This document shows positions 12,897-24,362 of a stretch of DNA of 60,000 nucleotides, piece by piece. Numbering within the stretch: position 1 is the stretch's first letter; every line of letters begins with the position of its first letter. This DNA comes from Bolinopsis microptera (Eukaryota; Ctenophora; Tentaculata; Lobata; Bolinopsidae): NCBI RefSeq assembly GCF_026151205.1, contig NC_087074.1, positions 6,636,001 through 6,696,000 of the forward strand. The letters run 5' to 3'. A program made the position numbers and the translations under genes. Under the pieces are notes generated by a model, which was not told where the DNA came from, ran no database searches, and saw nothing but the letters and a program-made list of their open reading frames with translations.

Positions 12897-13498
12897 ATAT
12901 ACTGTGGGTTCTTCGCCATTCACACATAAATCGGCGCGGCTCTAAAATGACGCATAACAATATGAATAAGTTGACATACGTTGCATGCCACTTTTCGCGC
13001 GCGAAGCGCGCGCCGCCGAAGGCGGAAAAATCCATAATATCTCTGATATTTGGATACGAAACATGTATCAATGAATAAGTATAACATCAGACCCGCGCGA
13101 CAATTCTGATGGGATGAACCAGGGTTAGTCTGCAACCTTCCTAAGCTCATTCCCCTTCCATCTCCTCTGTTCAATCGTGCGACTCGTGCAACCCTAACCC
13201 CGAACAATCGAATTTGCCTTTTTATTTCCGGCGTATCAAAGCTTTTTCAGCTAGCCCAGGAAACCCTACCAGTACCGGTTAGGGTCTATCTCCAAAAGTA
13301 AAATAGATATCGACATCCGGTTTTCATCCGGAGCACAATTTGGGACAACGTAGATTTTGAATTTATTTATTTCATATCCAGTCTCAAAAAGTTTTATTTT
13401 GCCTTTGGGCCGAATTTTTAAATTAATAAACTTTCAAATCGAATTACACAAATACATCATTTTATCTCAAAGAAAATTCGCCGAATGACCTGTACATG

Positions 13499-13605
13499 CC
13501 TTGTAGGTTTATAACCTACCAGGACTGAGGACGCGCGCCGAGTTGGACTCGTCGACGGTCGTGGTCTTTGGAACAAATATTTTACGAGTATCGCCCGTTA
13601 ATACA
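13499..13605. repeat. Dispersed repeat shared with 28945-29050
   Basis: Contains the palindrome GTAGGTTTATAACCTAC, then GCGCGCCGAGTTGGACTCGT and ACGAGTATCGCCCGTTAAT; the second copy has the same order and orientation with a different short insert. Confidence 0.75.
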
Positions 13606-13637
13606 TGCCTAGCGCCCTTATAGCCTTGACAATTACT

Positions 13638-13713
13638 GGGCCGCGCTCAGCCTGTCATTCCGCCAAATCTATATTCATATGTTAATGAACATAATAGCCT
13701 GGGGTCCTCAGGT
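13638..13713 (-). mobile_element. Tiny hairpin-ended element, copy 2
   Basis: Inverted relative to copy 1: it starts TACTGGGCCGCGCTCAGCCT and ends CCTGGGGTCCTCAGGTA, about 75 bp. Confidence 0.7.
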
Positions 13714-13898
13714 AACCTTGACAACTACAAGTGACCGAGTGTAAACAAAATAAGGGACTCCGAAACACCAGTTGACCAGTAAACTGGCCATAGCAATTAC
13801 ATCGGGCCTATATATATATATATAAGTATAGCGATGCTACAACCAAGGCATGAACCGAATAATGCTATGTTTAATGTTTATTCCATTTTCAATTTTAC

Positions 13899-13971
13899 TG
13901 GGCCGCGCTCAGCCTGTCATTCCGCCTAATCTTTATATTATGAACATGATAGCCTGAGGTCCCCAGGTAAA
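13899..13971 (-). mobile_element. Tiny hairpin-ended element, copy 3
   Basis: Same orientation as copy 2, TACTGGGCCGCGCTCAGCCT to CCTGAGGTCCCCAGGTAA, with a different central AT-rich spacer. Confidence 0.7.
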
Positions 13972-14239
13972 TTCCATTGAGAGGGTTATATTAACGTGTT
14001 ACAGTCATAAGATCAGAATGAAGAAGGTAAGTGGTTACTTGCCTAACGTTGTTGGTTGTACTTGTAGTTGTAGGCCGAAGTAGCGCGCGCCGCTTTCTTC
14101 TCGAAATGTTAAAATGGCCCGATGCCGATGGCAAGTGCTACGAAGTACCGCGCGCCGGCAGCCGGGCCAGACCATTAACAATGGTCAAGCGCGGCTGTAT
14201 CGCGTGGCTTTCGCTCCGATTCACTATAACTATAAGCTA

Positions 14240-14373
14240 AGGGGTCGTTCACATATAATTACGTAATCTAAATCAGCTGAGGGGGTTTCCGAATGATTAA
14301 ACTAGTGCATAGTGTAATTTTGACACAATAGCTATGTGTAATATAAAACTGAGTAATATGTGAACGACCCCTA
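14240..14373. mobile_element. 133 bp MITE with GGGGTCGTTCACATAT termini
   Basis: Left end GGGGTCGTTCACATATAATT and right end ATATGTGAACGACCCC form a 16 bp inverted repeat; TA occurs next to both ends and could be the target duplication. No coding capacity; non-autonomous DNA transposon. Confidence 0.75.
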
Positions 14374-15003
14374 GGCCTAAATGAAATGACAATGAGGGTC
14401 ACAACGTGATACAATAGTAATACAAGTTGGAATCTGTTCAGTACAGACCACTGCGAAATCTGTCGTTCAGGAAATTGTACAATGTACAAGCTGAGACCTG
14501 TCAAAATATTGTAAACGCATTCAAATAATATTCATGAAATATTACTGAAATCGAGCGCTGCGAAGGACCTGAAACTGAGCTGAAGACGAGTCAGCATCAT
14601 GATCACAAAACTGTTTTCATTTTTCCGGATCGGTCACCTGAACTTGAACATTGAAGAGCAAGCCGGATCGACACCATCTGCTCGTATCGGAGAAGAATCA
14701 TGCATTAAACAATAAACAGCATTAAGCAAAAGACAATTTGAATAGACGCTATTATATCGAAAAAGTGGAATTATTTGTTGTGACTGAGGACAAGATCTTA
14801 GAAATAAACATTAGAGTATAATTTAAATTATTTCCGACACTGGCATGTTTTCACTTTCATGCTATAAGTCCTTTTCACTCACTCTTTAGAGCCGCTCTGG
14901 CATGGTTAGCAGCTGGCACTTGTGCCGGCTGCTAAACCATATCATGGGCAGGATATACAATATAACTAACTATAAGGCATAAGCACATTATTTCATTTCA
15001 TAC

Positions 15004-15212
15004 GTTATCGGACGTTATTTGATGTTTGACCGAACATTGCGTGAACATAATTTTCAACGGACATTATAAAATGAACGCTCGCAATCGCATGCATTTATTT
15101 AATATATTTCATTTTACTATCTTGCCGGACTTTATTTGAACGGACATTAATAAAATTAACGCTAAAACTTTCAGCGTCCAATTTATGTCCGTTTAAATAA
15201 AGTCCGATAAGG
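15004..15212. mobile_element. Foldback-like MITE with TTATCGGAC ends
   Basis: Ends TTATCGGACGTTATTTGA (left) and AAATAAAGTCCGATAAGG (right) are inverted. A second inner inverted pair, GGACTTTATTTGAACGGACA near 15128 against TGTCCGTTTAAATAAAGTCC near 15185, gives a strong stem-loop at the right end. Confidence 0.6.
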
Positions 15213-15349
15213 TATTTCTAAAAATTGTTTAACTTTGACAGTATACACTTGATAGTATACACTTGATCCTTATTAAATTCATCTAGACAGTGCTCTTCAG
15301 CATTCCCCAGATAAATGATCGATTTTTTCCTTAGCTTCGATATTTTGGT

Positions 15350-15950
15350 AGGTAGTGCGCCATCGACAGTGAGCCGCGCGTGCCGACTGTAGGATGGTTT
15401 TTTAGCGCTAATTTCGGCCAGCACAATTTTCTTCAAACAAATAGATATTGAGTATCCTTCCCGACCTCCAATTGTAACAAAAATTGGTAAGCTTACTCAT
15501 AGACTTACAAGTAAAGTGTCCGAAAAATGTAAAGCATATCCAACCATCAGACATTATGTTACAGCTAAAAGCAGCGTATTTTGCCCCATTTTGATCACTA
15601 TATCAACTCCGATATCCACCAAATTTTTTGGACAGTTGTGAAAGCCCTATTGGAAGGTCGTCGCCAATTTCCAGAATGATCTCATTTAAGGAACTGAAGA
15701 TAAATCCGAATAATACGACAAAAATGGTCAAATTTGGACGAATTTGGTCAAATTACGCGACTTTTACACTTACAGCTACTTTTGCTCCAAAAGCCGCGCA
15801 CAATCTAATATGGCACCTAGGCGAAACTCACTGATCTTTCCAAAAAGGTATGACAAATTTGGTATTGTGAAAATTCTCACAGTCTCTAGAAAACAGTGGT
15901 ACAAAAATTTTTAAAATCCGAGCAAGTTTATTTTTATCGTGCACCCCCAA
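15350..15950 (+). mobile_element. hAT-like non-autonomous element with 8 bp target duplication
   Basis: The insertion is bounded by ATTTTGGT at 15342-15349 and 15951-15958; copy B of the duplication (25119-27049) has a single ATTTTGGT at this place, an empty site. Ends AGGTAGTGCGCCAT and GTGCACCCCCAAA are imperfectly inverted. The reverse complement of the same element is at 29657-30263. No transposase is encoded. Confidence 0.85.
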
Positions 15951-16213
15951 ATTTTGGTGATCAATAACTAGCTCTCTAATTCAAAACGAGAAATCACAAA
16001 TTAAACAACAAATTTTTAAATCTAAAGCTGACAGCTATTAGCGCAAACATTAAAATCCGAATCAAAACAATAAGAACTGGTGCACTATCAAATAGGAGCT
16101 ACGAAAAATGAAACAATTAACCAAAAACATGAACAAAATCACGTCCCTAAATCTTAACCATAGTTTGAGACGTTAAAACGTCGTAAAACTTAATCGGGAT
16201 CAGTGAAGGTACT

Positions 16214-16612
16214 CTAGAAAAGTTGGGCAGCGATGGGCACAAGTGCAAGAAGGGCCATCTGCATTGATGTGGCACCACTATCGTCGTCACCTTCTTCTTC
16301 ATCACCTTCTTCTTCATCACCTTCTACTTCATCACCTTCTACTTCATCACCTTCTACATCTTCACCTTCTACGACAACTCCATCATCTGTGTTGTTTTAA
16401 GTCATACAATTTTTTACCAGGCCAAACAGCAATAAAATACTTAAGGTTCAATGTTTAAATTAATAAATAAATTCTACAATTTGTAATTTCTTGACTATAA
16501 TATCTCAAAACTTTTTTATTTTATATATCAAAAAGAAGATGTTTGAATCCTTACCTTGACAGTTTATAACAGCGAGCATACCGAAGAGGGCGAGTAAAAT
16601 TAACAGCTTCAT
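16214..16612 (-). CDS. Secreted, very acidic, probably GPI-anchored 76-residue protein, copy A (2 exons)
   Basis: Minus-strand exon 1 is 16555-16612 and exon 2 is 16214-16386, joined by GTAAGG...ACACAG. The first residues, MKLLILLALFGMLAVINC, are a typical signal peptide. The mature part is built from EGDEV/EGDEE pentads (about six, encoded by a 15 bp repeat such as GAAGGTGATGAAGTA), then DDDSGATS, then a hydrophobic C-terminal tail ALLALVPIAAQLF without following charged residues, the pattern of a GPI-attachment signal. A TATAAATA lies 72 bp upstream of the ATG (16684-16691). The copy at 25511-25910 gives the identical protein. No family is recognised. Signal, splice sites and tail support a real gene; expression and the GPI anchor are inference. 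Confidence 0.72.
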
Positions 16613-16683
16613 GATGAAAATTTGGGGAAAACTTTGCTAAAATAAAGTTGTGATTATTAATCTTAACTTGAGCGATTATGTAT

Positions 16684-16691
16684 TATTTATA
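16684..16691 (-). promoter_or_regulatory. Candidate TATA box of acidic-protein gene A
   Basis: TATAAATA on the minus strand, 72 bp before the start codon; conserved in position and sequence at 25982-25989 in copy B. Confidence 0.4.
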
Positions 16692-17857
16692 ATTACCACT
16701 AAGAATAACAGATCATCCTAACGATTAGGCCATGTTCACACTGCACATACTAAGTTATTCTAAAATAAAGATTGGGCGACTTATGTCCGATCACAGCGAC
16801 TCTTGTCTGAATCCGAAATTAGGGTTTTCGTACAAGAGTCCTAAGTGGCGACTGTTGTCCAAATTTCGGATCACATTTGTATTTATCTTGTGACGTTGCG
16901 TTCAACTTCACTGTCCCGATGCGGACGTGATCCTTTGCTTACTAATATCGCGACGAAAGCGTCCATTGAGATCGGACTAAAGTCGTGTTACCCAAAATTA
17001 ATACGATTTGGTCCACTGTACAGTACGTACACCAGCAGAATTATAAATTTTAGTTCAGAGGTCCAAAACTCCAATCAAATAAACATTTAGGCCAAACTTG
17101 AAAAATGTGACTCTGATTGGGCGATGATGGCTGGGTTTAATGTGTTTCAGTAGAAAATGAAAAGATACTAAGAATTAATACAACAATCGATAGAAACTGC
17201 TGGCGAGTTAACATTAAAAGTTGACACTTGACGAATTAATTAAAAAACGAATAGAAGGATAGTCGATACCAAGCCAGGTAATTCCACCTCTGCTAAAAAA
17301 GAACTGAATAAGACAGCAGTGCAGAGGTAGGTTTTATAAGAGCTCATCTCAGCAATGCATGCTAAAGTGAAACTGATTCTTGGTCAAGCTCTCTCCGTGC
17401 ATGCCAGAACGAACAGTCAATAGCCGTGCTCCCGCCCCGTTACAGCAAGATGCGGCTTAGCTAGTTAGCTATCAAACTTTACTTTCTCTTTGTCGAGCAG
17501 TAATATCATGTTTAACAGCTGCGGTCACTACATGTTTTGTCCGATCCTCTGAATGGTGGATAAGAACTTTCACGATTTCCAATGCTTGCATGCTAATTCT
17601 AGTGGTCAAAACTTTCTCCAACAATTTATTCTAAAGCAGCGTTTTCATGAATAATACAACTGACTACAATAATTCACATTGCATGCTTATCCTTGTGAAC
17701 TGAAAGTGAAAGAGATAGTATATTTTAGAATTCCTTTTTTACAGAGCAACTCTGTTGTTAATTATTTAAATAGGTAGGTTTGTACTACTACTCGAAAGCT
17801 GCTTGCTAAAATTGAAACTTCAATGATGAAAGGCGATGATGGATGATCGATTCTGTT

Positions 17858-18052
17858 TACTGGGCGGCGCTCAGCTTGCTCTATCCAGAGCCCTTGCGCT
17901 TGCAGTAGCGCCTCTTTACTTCAACTTGTGAAACAAGCGCACCCGTAGTGGCGCGAAAGCACCCGGTTAGGTGAAGCGCTCAGCCTGTCATTCCGCCGAA
18001 TCTCTATTATGAACATTATAGCCTGGTGTCCTCATTACATGCAGGTACTATA
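17858..18052 (-). mobile_element. Tiny hairpin-ended element, copy 4, interrupted
   Basis: The end TTACTGGGCGGCGCTCAGC at 17858 is separated by roughly 95 bp of other sequence from GCGCTCAGCCTGTCATTCCG (about 17974) and GCCTGGTGTCCTCATTACA (about 18021-18042), as if the element had been entered by, or recombined with, another sequence. Confidence 0.5.
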
Positions 18053-18137
18053 ATTTTAGCCACAAATTCCGCAAATTTTTAGTTTCGCACATAAAGTCAT
18101 ACTTTAAAGTTTAACTTTAACGTCAGTCACAATGCTT

Positions 18138-18233
18138 TACCTGGGGACCCCAGGCTATTATATATTTTATGTTCATATTCATAATCAAATGGAAGATTTG
18201 GCGGAATGACAGGCTGAGCGCCGCCCAGTAAAC
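18138..18233 (+). mobile_element. Tiny hairpin-ended element, copy 5
   Basis: Starts TACCTGGGGACCCCAGGCTA (a perfect 7 bp-arm palindrome) and ends GGCTGAGCGCCGCCCAGTAA; the spacer is longer than in copies 1-3. Confidence 0.7.
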
Positions 18234-18367
18234 AATGCTGTGAAATTCGCACTATACGTATTATTCGAATTAAATTCTTGACGGATGTTCAATGTTACTT
18301 CTTTGAAGTAACGCGCCCGAGGTAACTGGTACGTAAGTGCAAAGAGAGAGACCTATCAATACCAACC

Positions 18368-18638
18368 ATGATGCTCGAACGACATTTCACAGTCACCACT
18401 CCTGGAGCTGACAACATTGAATATAGAGGTTCACTTCAAAACACCATCGACAACATCCCCAGTGAAACCATCACCAGCTACACAGAGGGGTCACGCACAG
18501 ACTCTGGTAGCGGGGCTGGTTTCACTTACATCATCACTGACAACAACAACACTACCCTAGAGGAAAGATCATTCAAGCTTCCTGTTTATTGCACTGTTTA
18601 TCAAACAGAGCTCACCGCCATCATCGAAGCTTGTAAAT
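18368..18638 (+). pseudogene. Retrotransposon RNase H fragment
   Basis: The reading frame contains ITSYTEGSRTDSGSGAGFTY followed by VYQTELTAIIEAC, matching the first part of a LINE or LTR RNase H domain (YTDGS...GAG...QAEL.AI..A). The first catalytic Asp (YTDGS) reads Glu here. The domain is cut off by the GGGA microsatellite that begins at 18639, so it is a remnant. Confidence 0.75.
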
Positions 18639-18955
18639 AGGGAGGGAGGGAGGGAGGGAGGGAGGGAGGGAGGGAGGGAGGGAGGGAGGGAGGGAGGGAG
18701 GGAGGGAGGGAGGGAGGGAGGGAGGGAGGGAGGGAGGGAGGGAGGGAGGGAGGGAGGGAGGGAGGGAGGGAGGGAGGGAGGGAGGGAGGGAGGGAGGGAG
18801 GGAGGGAGGGAGGGAGGGAGGGAGGGAGGGAGGGAGGGAGGGAGGGAGGGAGGGAGGGAGGGAGGGAGGGAGGGAGGGAGGGAGGGAGGGAGGGAGGGAG
18901 GGAGGGAGGGAGGGAGGGAGGGAGGGAGGGAGGGAGGGAGGGAGGGAGGGAGGGG
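18639..18955. repeat. (GGGA)n microsatellite, about 79 units
   Basis: An almost uninterrupted run of GGGA on the plus strand. The proline-serine-leucine ORFs on the opposite strand are translations of this repeat. Likely G-quadruplex-forming; true length may be uncertain in the assembly. Confidence 0.97.
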
Positions 18956-20402
18956 GAATGAAATCGGTCGCTCGCTTTTCCCATTCATTTACAACAGTAA
19001 TAAATTAAGAAGAACTACCCGAGGCAGCTGTACTCGGCAATAAAGATTCAATAAACAACAGCTAATTGGAGACTAATTACTGCACCCTTATCCCGAGATA
19101 CTAGGTATCGACCCGAAAGCAACCCAAAGAGATTTTTACAGCATGTCATAGATATAATTATAAGACCGATTTCATTCTCGGTATCAATTTGAATTTGCGG
19201 ACGGTTATTCAAGTTAATATCATTTCCTTTTGTTTGGGAGAGGGAGACACTGGCAGCGGTCCACTCTACGGCTACCCATGGTTATGGGTTTTGGTCAAAT
19301 GTTACATCTGAAGTTTTGTAGTCACATTTATAATTATATATCCTTGTAGTTTTACTTGAGTTGTACCAGTTACGTCACGAGGCTTCGTGTTCTTTAGAAG
19401 TTTAGACAAGGTCAATTTATGTTAACTTGGTCCATATATTGCTTCCGGTAGTGAACAGCCAATCAATGCGTTGCAACTAATTCCAAGGGGTCATTCTTAG
19501 GAACTGAGACTGAGAGTTCAGAAATTTAACCAATTCTTATAAAAGCAAATTACTTGCAACAACATAGTTAAAATATTCTGGACATGTTTTCCCTGATTTA
19601 TAAAAGTACCATTCTGTTTGTTATTTAATTAGTGTTAGACAATTTGACCAAAACCCATAATTGGGTTAAGTAGACCGAAACAAGAGGCAATGATATTTAT
19701 TTAAATGACCGTTCTCAAACGCAAAATGATACCGAGAACGAAATCGGTCGCTCGCTAACGAAGTTAGATAACTGTTCAAGCATTCTGAAAATCTGTAGTA
19801 TATTTTATAGTTGTACAGCAATACTAAGGTAATGGGACTAATAGCTGTACAACTACTACAGAAGTAATCCCGATAACACTCGAGTTCGACCTCTGCCTGA
19901 TGCAGAGGATGTCACCATTTTAAATTTATCTACCTTCGTTCATACCTTACCTGGGGACCCCAGGCTATTATGTTCTATTGTACGTAAACATAGAGATTTG
20001 GCGGAATGACAGGCTGAGCGCCGCCCAGTTATTCATACCGAAACGAAACGAAACACTGTATTTACTACCCCGCTACTATGCGACAAAGATATTGTATAAA
20101 GATAACTAAATAATTTATACAATACGGTGCCCATGTCTGAGCGGCTCTCCTCAAATAACTTTCTCTCCTCCTCGGAGCAGAAAGTTAAAAACAAAACACG
20201 GGTCTCATAAATCAAAAAATACTAAATAATGTTAAAGAGATAATATCAGATTAACTGTCGCAGAAAAATGGTTAAAGTATACATATTACATAATTGATTT
20301 TATTGACACACCGATAAAAACCAGAAAAACAAGAAGTGGATACTCGGAAAACAAAAAATAACACAAAAAAGACTAGAAGCCACAAAAAATAGCTCAACCA
20401 GG
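18956..20402. other. Repeat-derived stretch without gene
   Basis: Contains a segment (19155-19320) shared with about 29300-29640 and a segment (19488-19650) shared with about 27730-27900, both in direct orientation, and copy 6 of the tiny hairpin-ended element. Nothing coding seen. Confidence 0.6.
19946..20030 (+). mobile_element. Tiny hairpin-ended element, copy 6
   Basis: TACCTGGGGACCCCAGGCTA to GGCTGAGCGCCGCCCAGT, with the core TTTGGCGGAATGACAGGC. Confidence 0.7.
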
Positions 20403-20606
20403 CTATAGCTGATCATACAAATAGTTCTTTAACTTACCCTTAAAAGAGACAATATTCTCGATGTTACGGACATTAAGAGGGAGAGAATTCCATGATTCAG
20501 GTGCATAGTTGCTGAACCGCCTGCTAGTTGCCTTCAATTTAGAGAACTTAGGTATCTTCATAAGAAGGTTGCATGCTGTTTTTGTTCTGGTTTCTTTGTA
20601 CCTCAA
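20403..20606 (-). pseudogene. LINE reverse transcriptase C-terminal fragment
   Basis: The minus-strand reading contains RRFSNYAPESWNSLPLNVRN and VSFKGKLKNYL, the conserved tail of CR1/jockey-type LINE ORF2 proteins (SAPRLWNSLPxxIRxxxSxxxFKxxLKxxL). Only this tail is present. Confidence 0.7.
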
Positions 20607-20990
20607 AATTTAAATTAAATTACTACTTAATTAAACAGTTGTTACTTATATTAGTCATCAAGCAGTAGCAGAACCAATGTTCATCCTAATTGGTCCCGCT
20701 CTTTAGTTACTGGGGAGGTCCCTAGCTTCTATAAGTTCTCACACGTATTTCCTCTCCACAAGAAGGATAGTCGAGCCAAACCAATTAACTTTTTTAACAT
20801 TTAGTAAAAATGTTTCGAACAGTATACATGTAATTTCAGCAATGGTAATTGTCTAGCTATAAGGATAGACACCCTCGAAAAATGAATAAACCAAACCAAC
20901 TATAAGCCAAACCAACTAACTACCGACTTATATCACTCACCTCTCATGTGGTTAAACTTAAAGTATACGAGAGGGCATGATAAGGAAAAA

Positions 20991-21535
20991 AAGCTGGTAA
21001 ACTATTTGGAGATCAATAACCTCATATTATGTAGTAAGCAGCACGGATTTAAATCTGGCCGGAGGTGCCTTACTCAACTTTTCCATCATTTTGATGACGT
21101 TTTGGATTCTCTAACCAACAATTTAGATTTTGATTCAATATATCTCGATTATGCCAAGGCTTTCGATAAACTTGACCACAAACTTCTACTGAGAAAGCTC
21201 CAACTCTATGAAATTCATCCTAAAATCATAAAGTGGATAGAATCTTTCCTTTCAGACCGGAAACAGATCTGTTCATCCTTGCATTGATAATCAGCGGAAT
21301 TCCACAAGGTACGGTTTTGGGGCCGACCTTTTTCTTGATTTTTATCAATGATATCGAACATTGTATCATGCACTCTATACAATTCGATGTTTTGCTGATG
21401 ACGATCGCATATCCATTGCTATCAAATCAGATCATGACGTCAAGCTTCTTCAAAAAGATCTGCAAAATTTCATTGATCGGTCTGAAAGAAATAATATGGC
21501 CCTTCACAAAGACAAATTTGAGTACATGTGTCGAA
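20991..21535 (+). pseudogene. CR1/jockey-type LINE reverse transcriptase fragment (frameshifted)
   Basis: Palm motifs are readable in successive frames: KQHGFKSGRRCLTQLFHHFD, then IYLDYAKAFDKLDHKLLLRK, then [19 protein letters not shown], and CFADDDRISIAIKSDHDVKL (the FADD catalytic pair). Frame changes near 21287 and 21380 break the protein. It is interrupted at about 21540 by a second, different LINE. The matching C-terminal part is at 24363-25065. Confidence 0.8.
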
Positions 21536-21539
21536 GACG

Positions 21540-22769
21540 AAGACGAAGGGACTCACTTCAACTTTCTGGCTGCTCAAAATTCTCCGGAATTCCAAACGAA
21601 GATAACCAGGATATCGGCAACCCGTTGCAACAATAAAAACGACGTACTCGAACTTAATAGTAATCTCGTCTCTCTGTACCAGGAATTAGCGGGCACGGTT
21701 TTGCCGAAAAAATCCAACTCGCAAACCAAACCGAAACCAGGAAGTAAGAACAGAGTCAAAAGGCACCGGATGAAGCCAAAATCCCCATGGTTTGATGGGT
21801 CATGCATCAACAGCAAACGGGAGCTTAATAGGCTGGCTAAATCATACGGGAAAAACCAATCAAGTCAATATCTCAGGGAATTGTACTACGATACGCGTCG
21901 ATCTTATAGGAAACTCATCAAGTCGAAGAGGTCTGCCTTCATTGAAGAACTCTGCAGAGACATTGAGTCAGGCAAAAATGTCAACTGGGGGAGATTCAAG
22001 AGACTCAAACAGATGAAAACTAAAGACAGTACGCTGGACGTGTTTGATATGTTCAATTTCTGTAAATTCTTCAAAGATCTTTACAGCAAACCATCTATGG
22101 ACAACCTAAAAATCACAGGGCTACAAAACGAGATGGTAAAAGACACCACGCAATCAAGCATTACGGAAATTCTCGACCATGATATCTCTTCTGAAGAGCT
22201 GTGTAACAACATCAGGACGCTTAAAAAAAAAATAAGGCAGTGTCCGAAGATATGATATCTAATGAGTTCCTAAAATCATCGGGAAATAACATGCAATCAG
22301 CTGTGTTGCACCTATTCAACCAATGTCTGTCATTTGGTGTCTACCCGTGGAGCACATCTGTCGTGACTCCGCTACATAAAAAGGGTAATGTTTATGACCC
22401 AAACAACTACCGTGCGATAGCAGTGGCCAGCAACTTGGGAAAACTCTTTGCGGGAATTTTGCTCAACCGACTATTGAATTTAGATCCGTAGTGAACCCTG
22501 ATACTCCAAACCAATTGGGTTTCTGCAAGGGTGCTCAAACAGTAGATCACATACTAACGCTCTCAACATGCATTGAAAAATATGTTAAAGTCGAAAAGAA
22601 ACGAGTCTTCTCTTGCTTTGTAGACTATGCAAAGGCTTTTGACACTGTTTGTAGGGAAGCGCTACTCTACAAACTTTGGAAACTAGGAGTTCAAGGGCGA
22701 TTTTTCAATTGTATGGAACACATGTACACCCATTCATCTGCAAAAAGTAAAATATTCACAAGTTCCTGA
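21540..22769 (+). pseudogene. Second LINE ORF fragment inserted in or joined to the first
   Basis: The linker between endonuclease and RT is readable (for example KSPWFDGSCINSKRELNRLA and RELYYDTRRSYRKLIKSKRS), then after a frameshift in an A-run near 22230 come VTPLHKKGNVYDPNNYRAIA and, in a third frame, FSCFVDYAKAFDTVCREALL. It stops before the catalytic YADD. It belongs to a LINE family different from that at 20991-21535. Confidence 0.75.
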
Positions 22770-23129
22770 ATGATAGAGTACCTCTGTGGATTATTGGAGA
22801 CAATTGACAAACCCATGGTTAGTACCGAAACATGGCAAGATAGTTATAAATGACCGTTCTCGAAGAAATGAACGAGCTAGATAACATCGAGTGCCTCATT
22901 AACTCATACGAAGTAGAACATCTGTTCTGATGCTAGTACTCTGCTTAAAATCTGAAGCTAATAATTTGCTCATGTTTGTACGCTACTGTCAAGTGGCTAG
23001 TGGTCACATAGCTACAACGTCTACAGATGTTCCAAACACTCGGTTCGATACTCTAGCCAGCAAGATTCCCTTTTAACACGTATCGCCCTCGTTCATACTA
23101 CACGGACCCAGGAATGATTTCATTCTGAA

Positions 23130-24195
23130 CAGGATTTGAAGGTGAGCACAGCCAACTTAGCATACGAAAGGAACAGGGATAACGAAAAACATGATAATTT
23201 ACTACACATAGGACAAGATATATTTAAAATCTCAAATACTTATTTCCCATGTGCCCTATGTCCTGAGCGTCCCTCAAATAACTTTCATTCCTCCTGGGGT
23301 CAACGTTTAAAAACAAACACGACCCTCTAAAAAAATACAATATGTTTAAAGGGTAATATCAAACGTCCAATAAATAACAAACATAATCGATTTATTGACA
23401 CCCCGATAAACCCTTGCGAAGAGTATAAAACATCCAAAATAAACTAGGCAAATAAAAGTTAACAATGGAGATAGCTGGATCAACAATTGTGCTAACATGC
23501 CCTTAAAAGAGACAATAGTCTCATGTTCGGAAACATAAGATGAGGACCCACGATTCGGAGTTCTAAACCACCCTCAATGCCTTCATTAAGAACTTAGCTA
23601 CTCATAAGAAGGTTGATGCGTTTATATTCAGGCTATTATAAATTTAAGATTAAAACAAATTAAACGTTACGTTCTACAACACCATACAAACATGTATTTT
23701 GGCCGCTAATGGGCAGTACCTACTCATAAGTTTCGCACGACTCTCCAAAAAGGGTCAAATCAATTCAACTTCAACATTTATATTGAAAGGTTTCGAACAC
23801 AAAAGATACAATGTACTCAGCAATGGTAATGCTGCTATAAGGAAGACAACTCGAAAATGCAGAAACCATTCCAACCCATAAGCAAACAGACTACGTACCG
23901 ACTGACCTCACCTCTAGTGTAAACTAGATCGACAGGCTTAGTCAAGAAAAAAACCTGTCTTTGGTAAACTTTTGGGATTCAATACACCTCATATTAGTAG
24001 AAGCAGCCGGATTTCTGCGGAGGGCTAACAACAGCTTTCCCAGAGAAGTGAGTTCTCTAACAAGAAGGATTTTGATTCAATAGTAAGTCACCAGGCTTCA
24101 TCAAACTGACCACCTCTCGGACCTGACGAAGCAGTTTCATTCTTATGATATCCGATCAAAATCATAAAGTTGGAACTTTTCAGGGATAACAATTT
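23130..24195. repeat. Heavily indel-ridden duplicate of about 20100-21260
   Basis: Landmarks occur in the same order in both segments: TCAAATAACTTTC, a GATTTTATTGACAC/GATTTATTGACAC segment, CCCTTAAAAGAGACAATA, and the AACCTCATATTA/CACCTCATATTA segment. The second copy differs mainly by many one- to ten-base deletions. Confidence 0.7.
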
Positions 24196-24362
24196 GTTAT
24201 ATTGCACCTTGTTTGTATCACGAAGTGTCGACAAGTTAAGTTTTTCACAAATTCAACCACCAATAATCAATATATGTACTATCTGAGCTATCTGATATGT
24301 ACTATCTGAGCTTCCATTTGTGGTTGAACATCAGCTCATGGATTTAGGCGTCCTAGACCCTA

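Larger units (their letters stand above)
11901..14239. other. Intergenic repeat-derived stretch
   Basis: No supportable gene. It contains three copies of the tiny hairpin-ended element (about 12828-12896, 13638-13713, 13899-13971), a CG-rich palindrome near 12992-13008, a segment shared with 32921-33080 (about 13265-13420) and a segment shared with 28945-29050 (13499-13605). An ORF at 14031-14240 begins with a hydrophobic stretch but has no in-frame ATG. Confidence 0.6.
15217..17857. repeat. Segmental duplication, copy A
   Basis: Matches 25119-27049 in order and orientation from CTAAAAATTGTTTAAC to GATTCTGT, with a few percent divergence and small indels. Copy A alone carries a 601 bp insertion (15350-15950) flanked by an 8 bp duplication. 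Each copy holds one acidic secreted-protein gene on the minus strand. Confidence 0.9.

Noticed and set aside
14031-14240. ORF with hydrophobic start and Cys residues, signal-peptide-like
   Set aside because: No in-frame ATG, a stop lies directly upstream, and no splice arrangement gave a sensible protein; the context is repeat DNA.
16243-16458. Plus-strand His/Leu-repeat ORF (and its copy at 25540-25755)
   Set aside because: Shadow of the acidic-protein exon on the other strand, which has a signal peptide, splice sites and a GPI-like tail.
18569-18988. PPSL-repeat ORFs on the minus strand
   Set aside because: Translation of the (GGGA)n microsatellite only.
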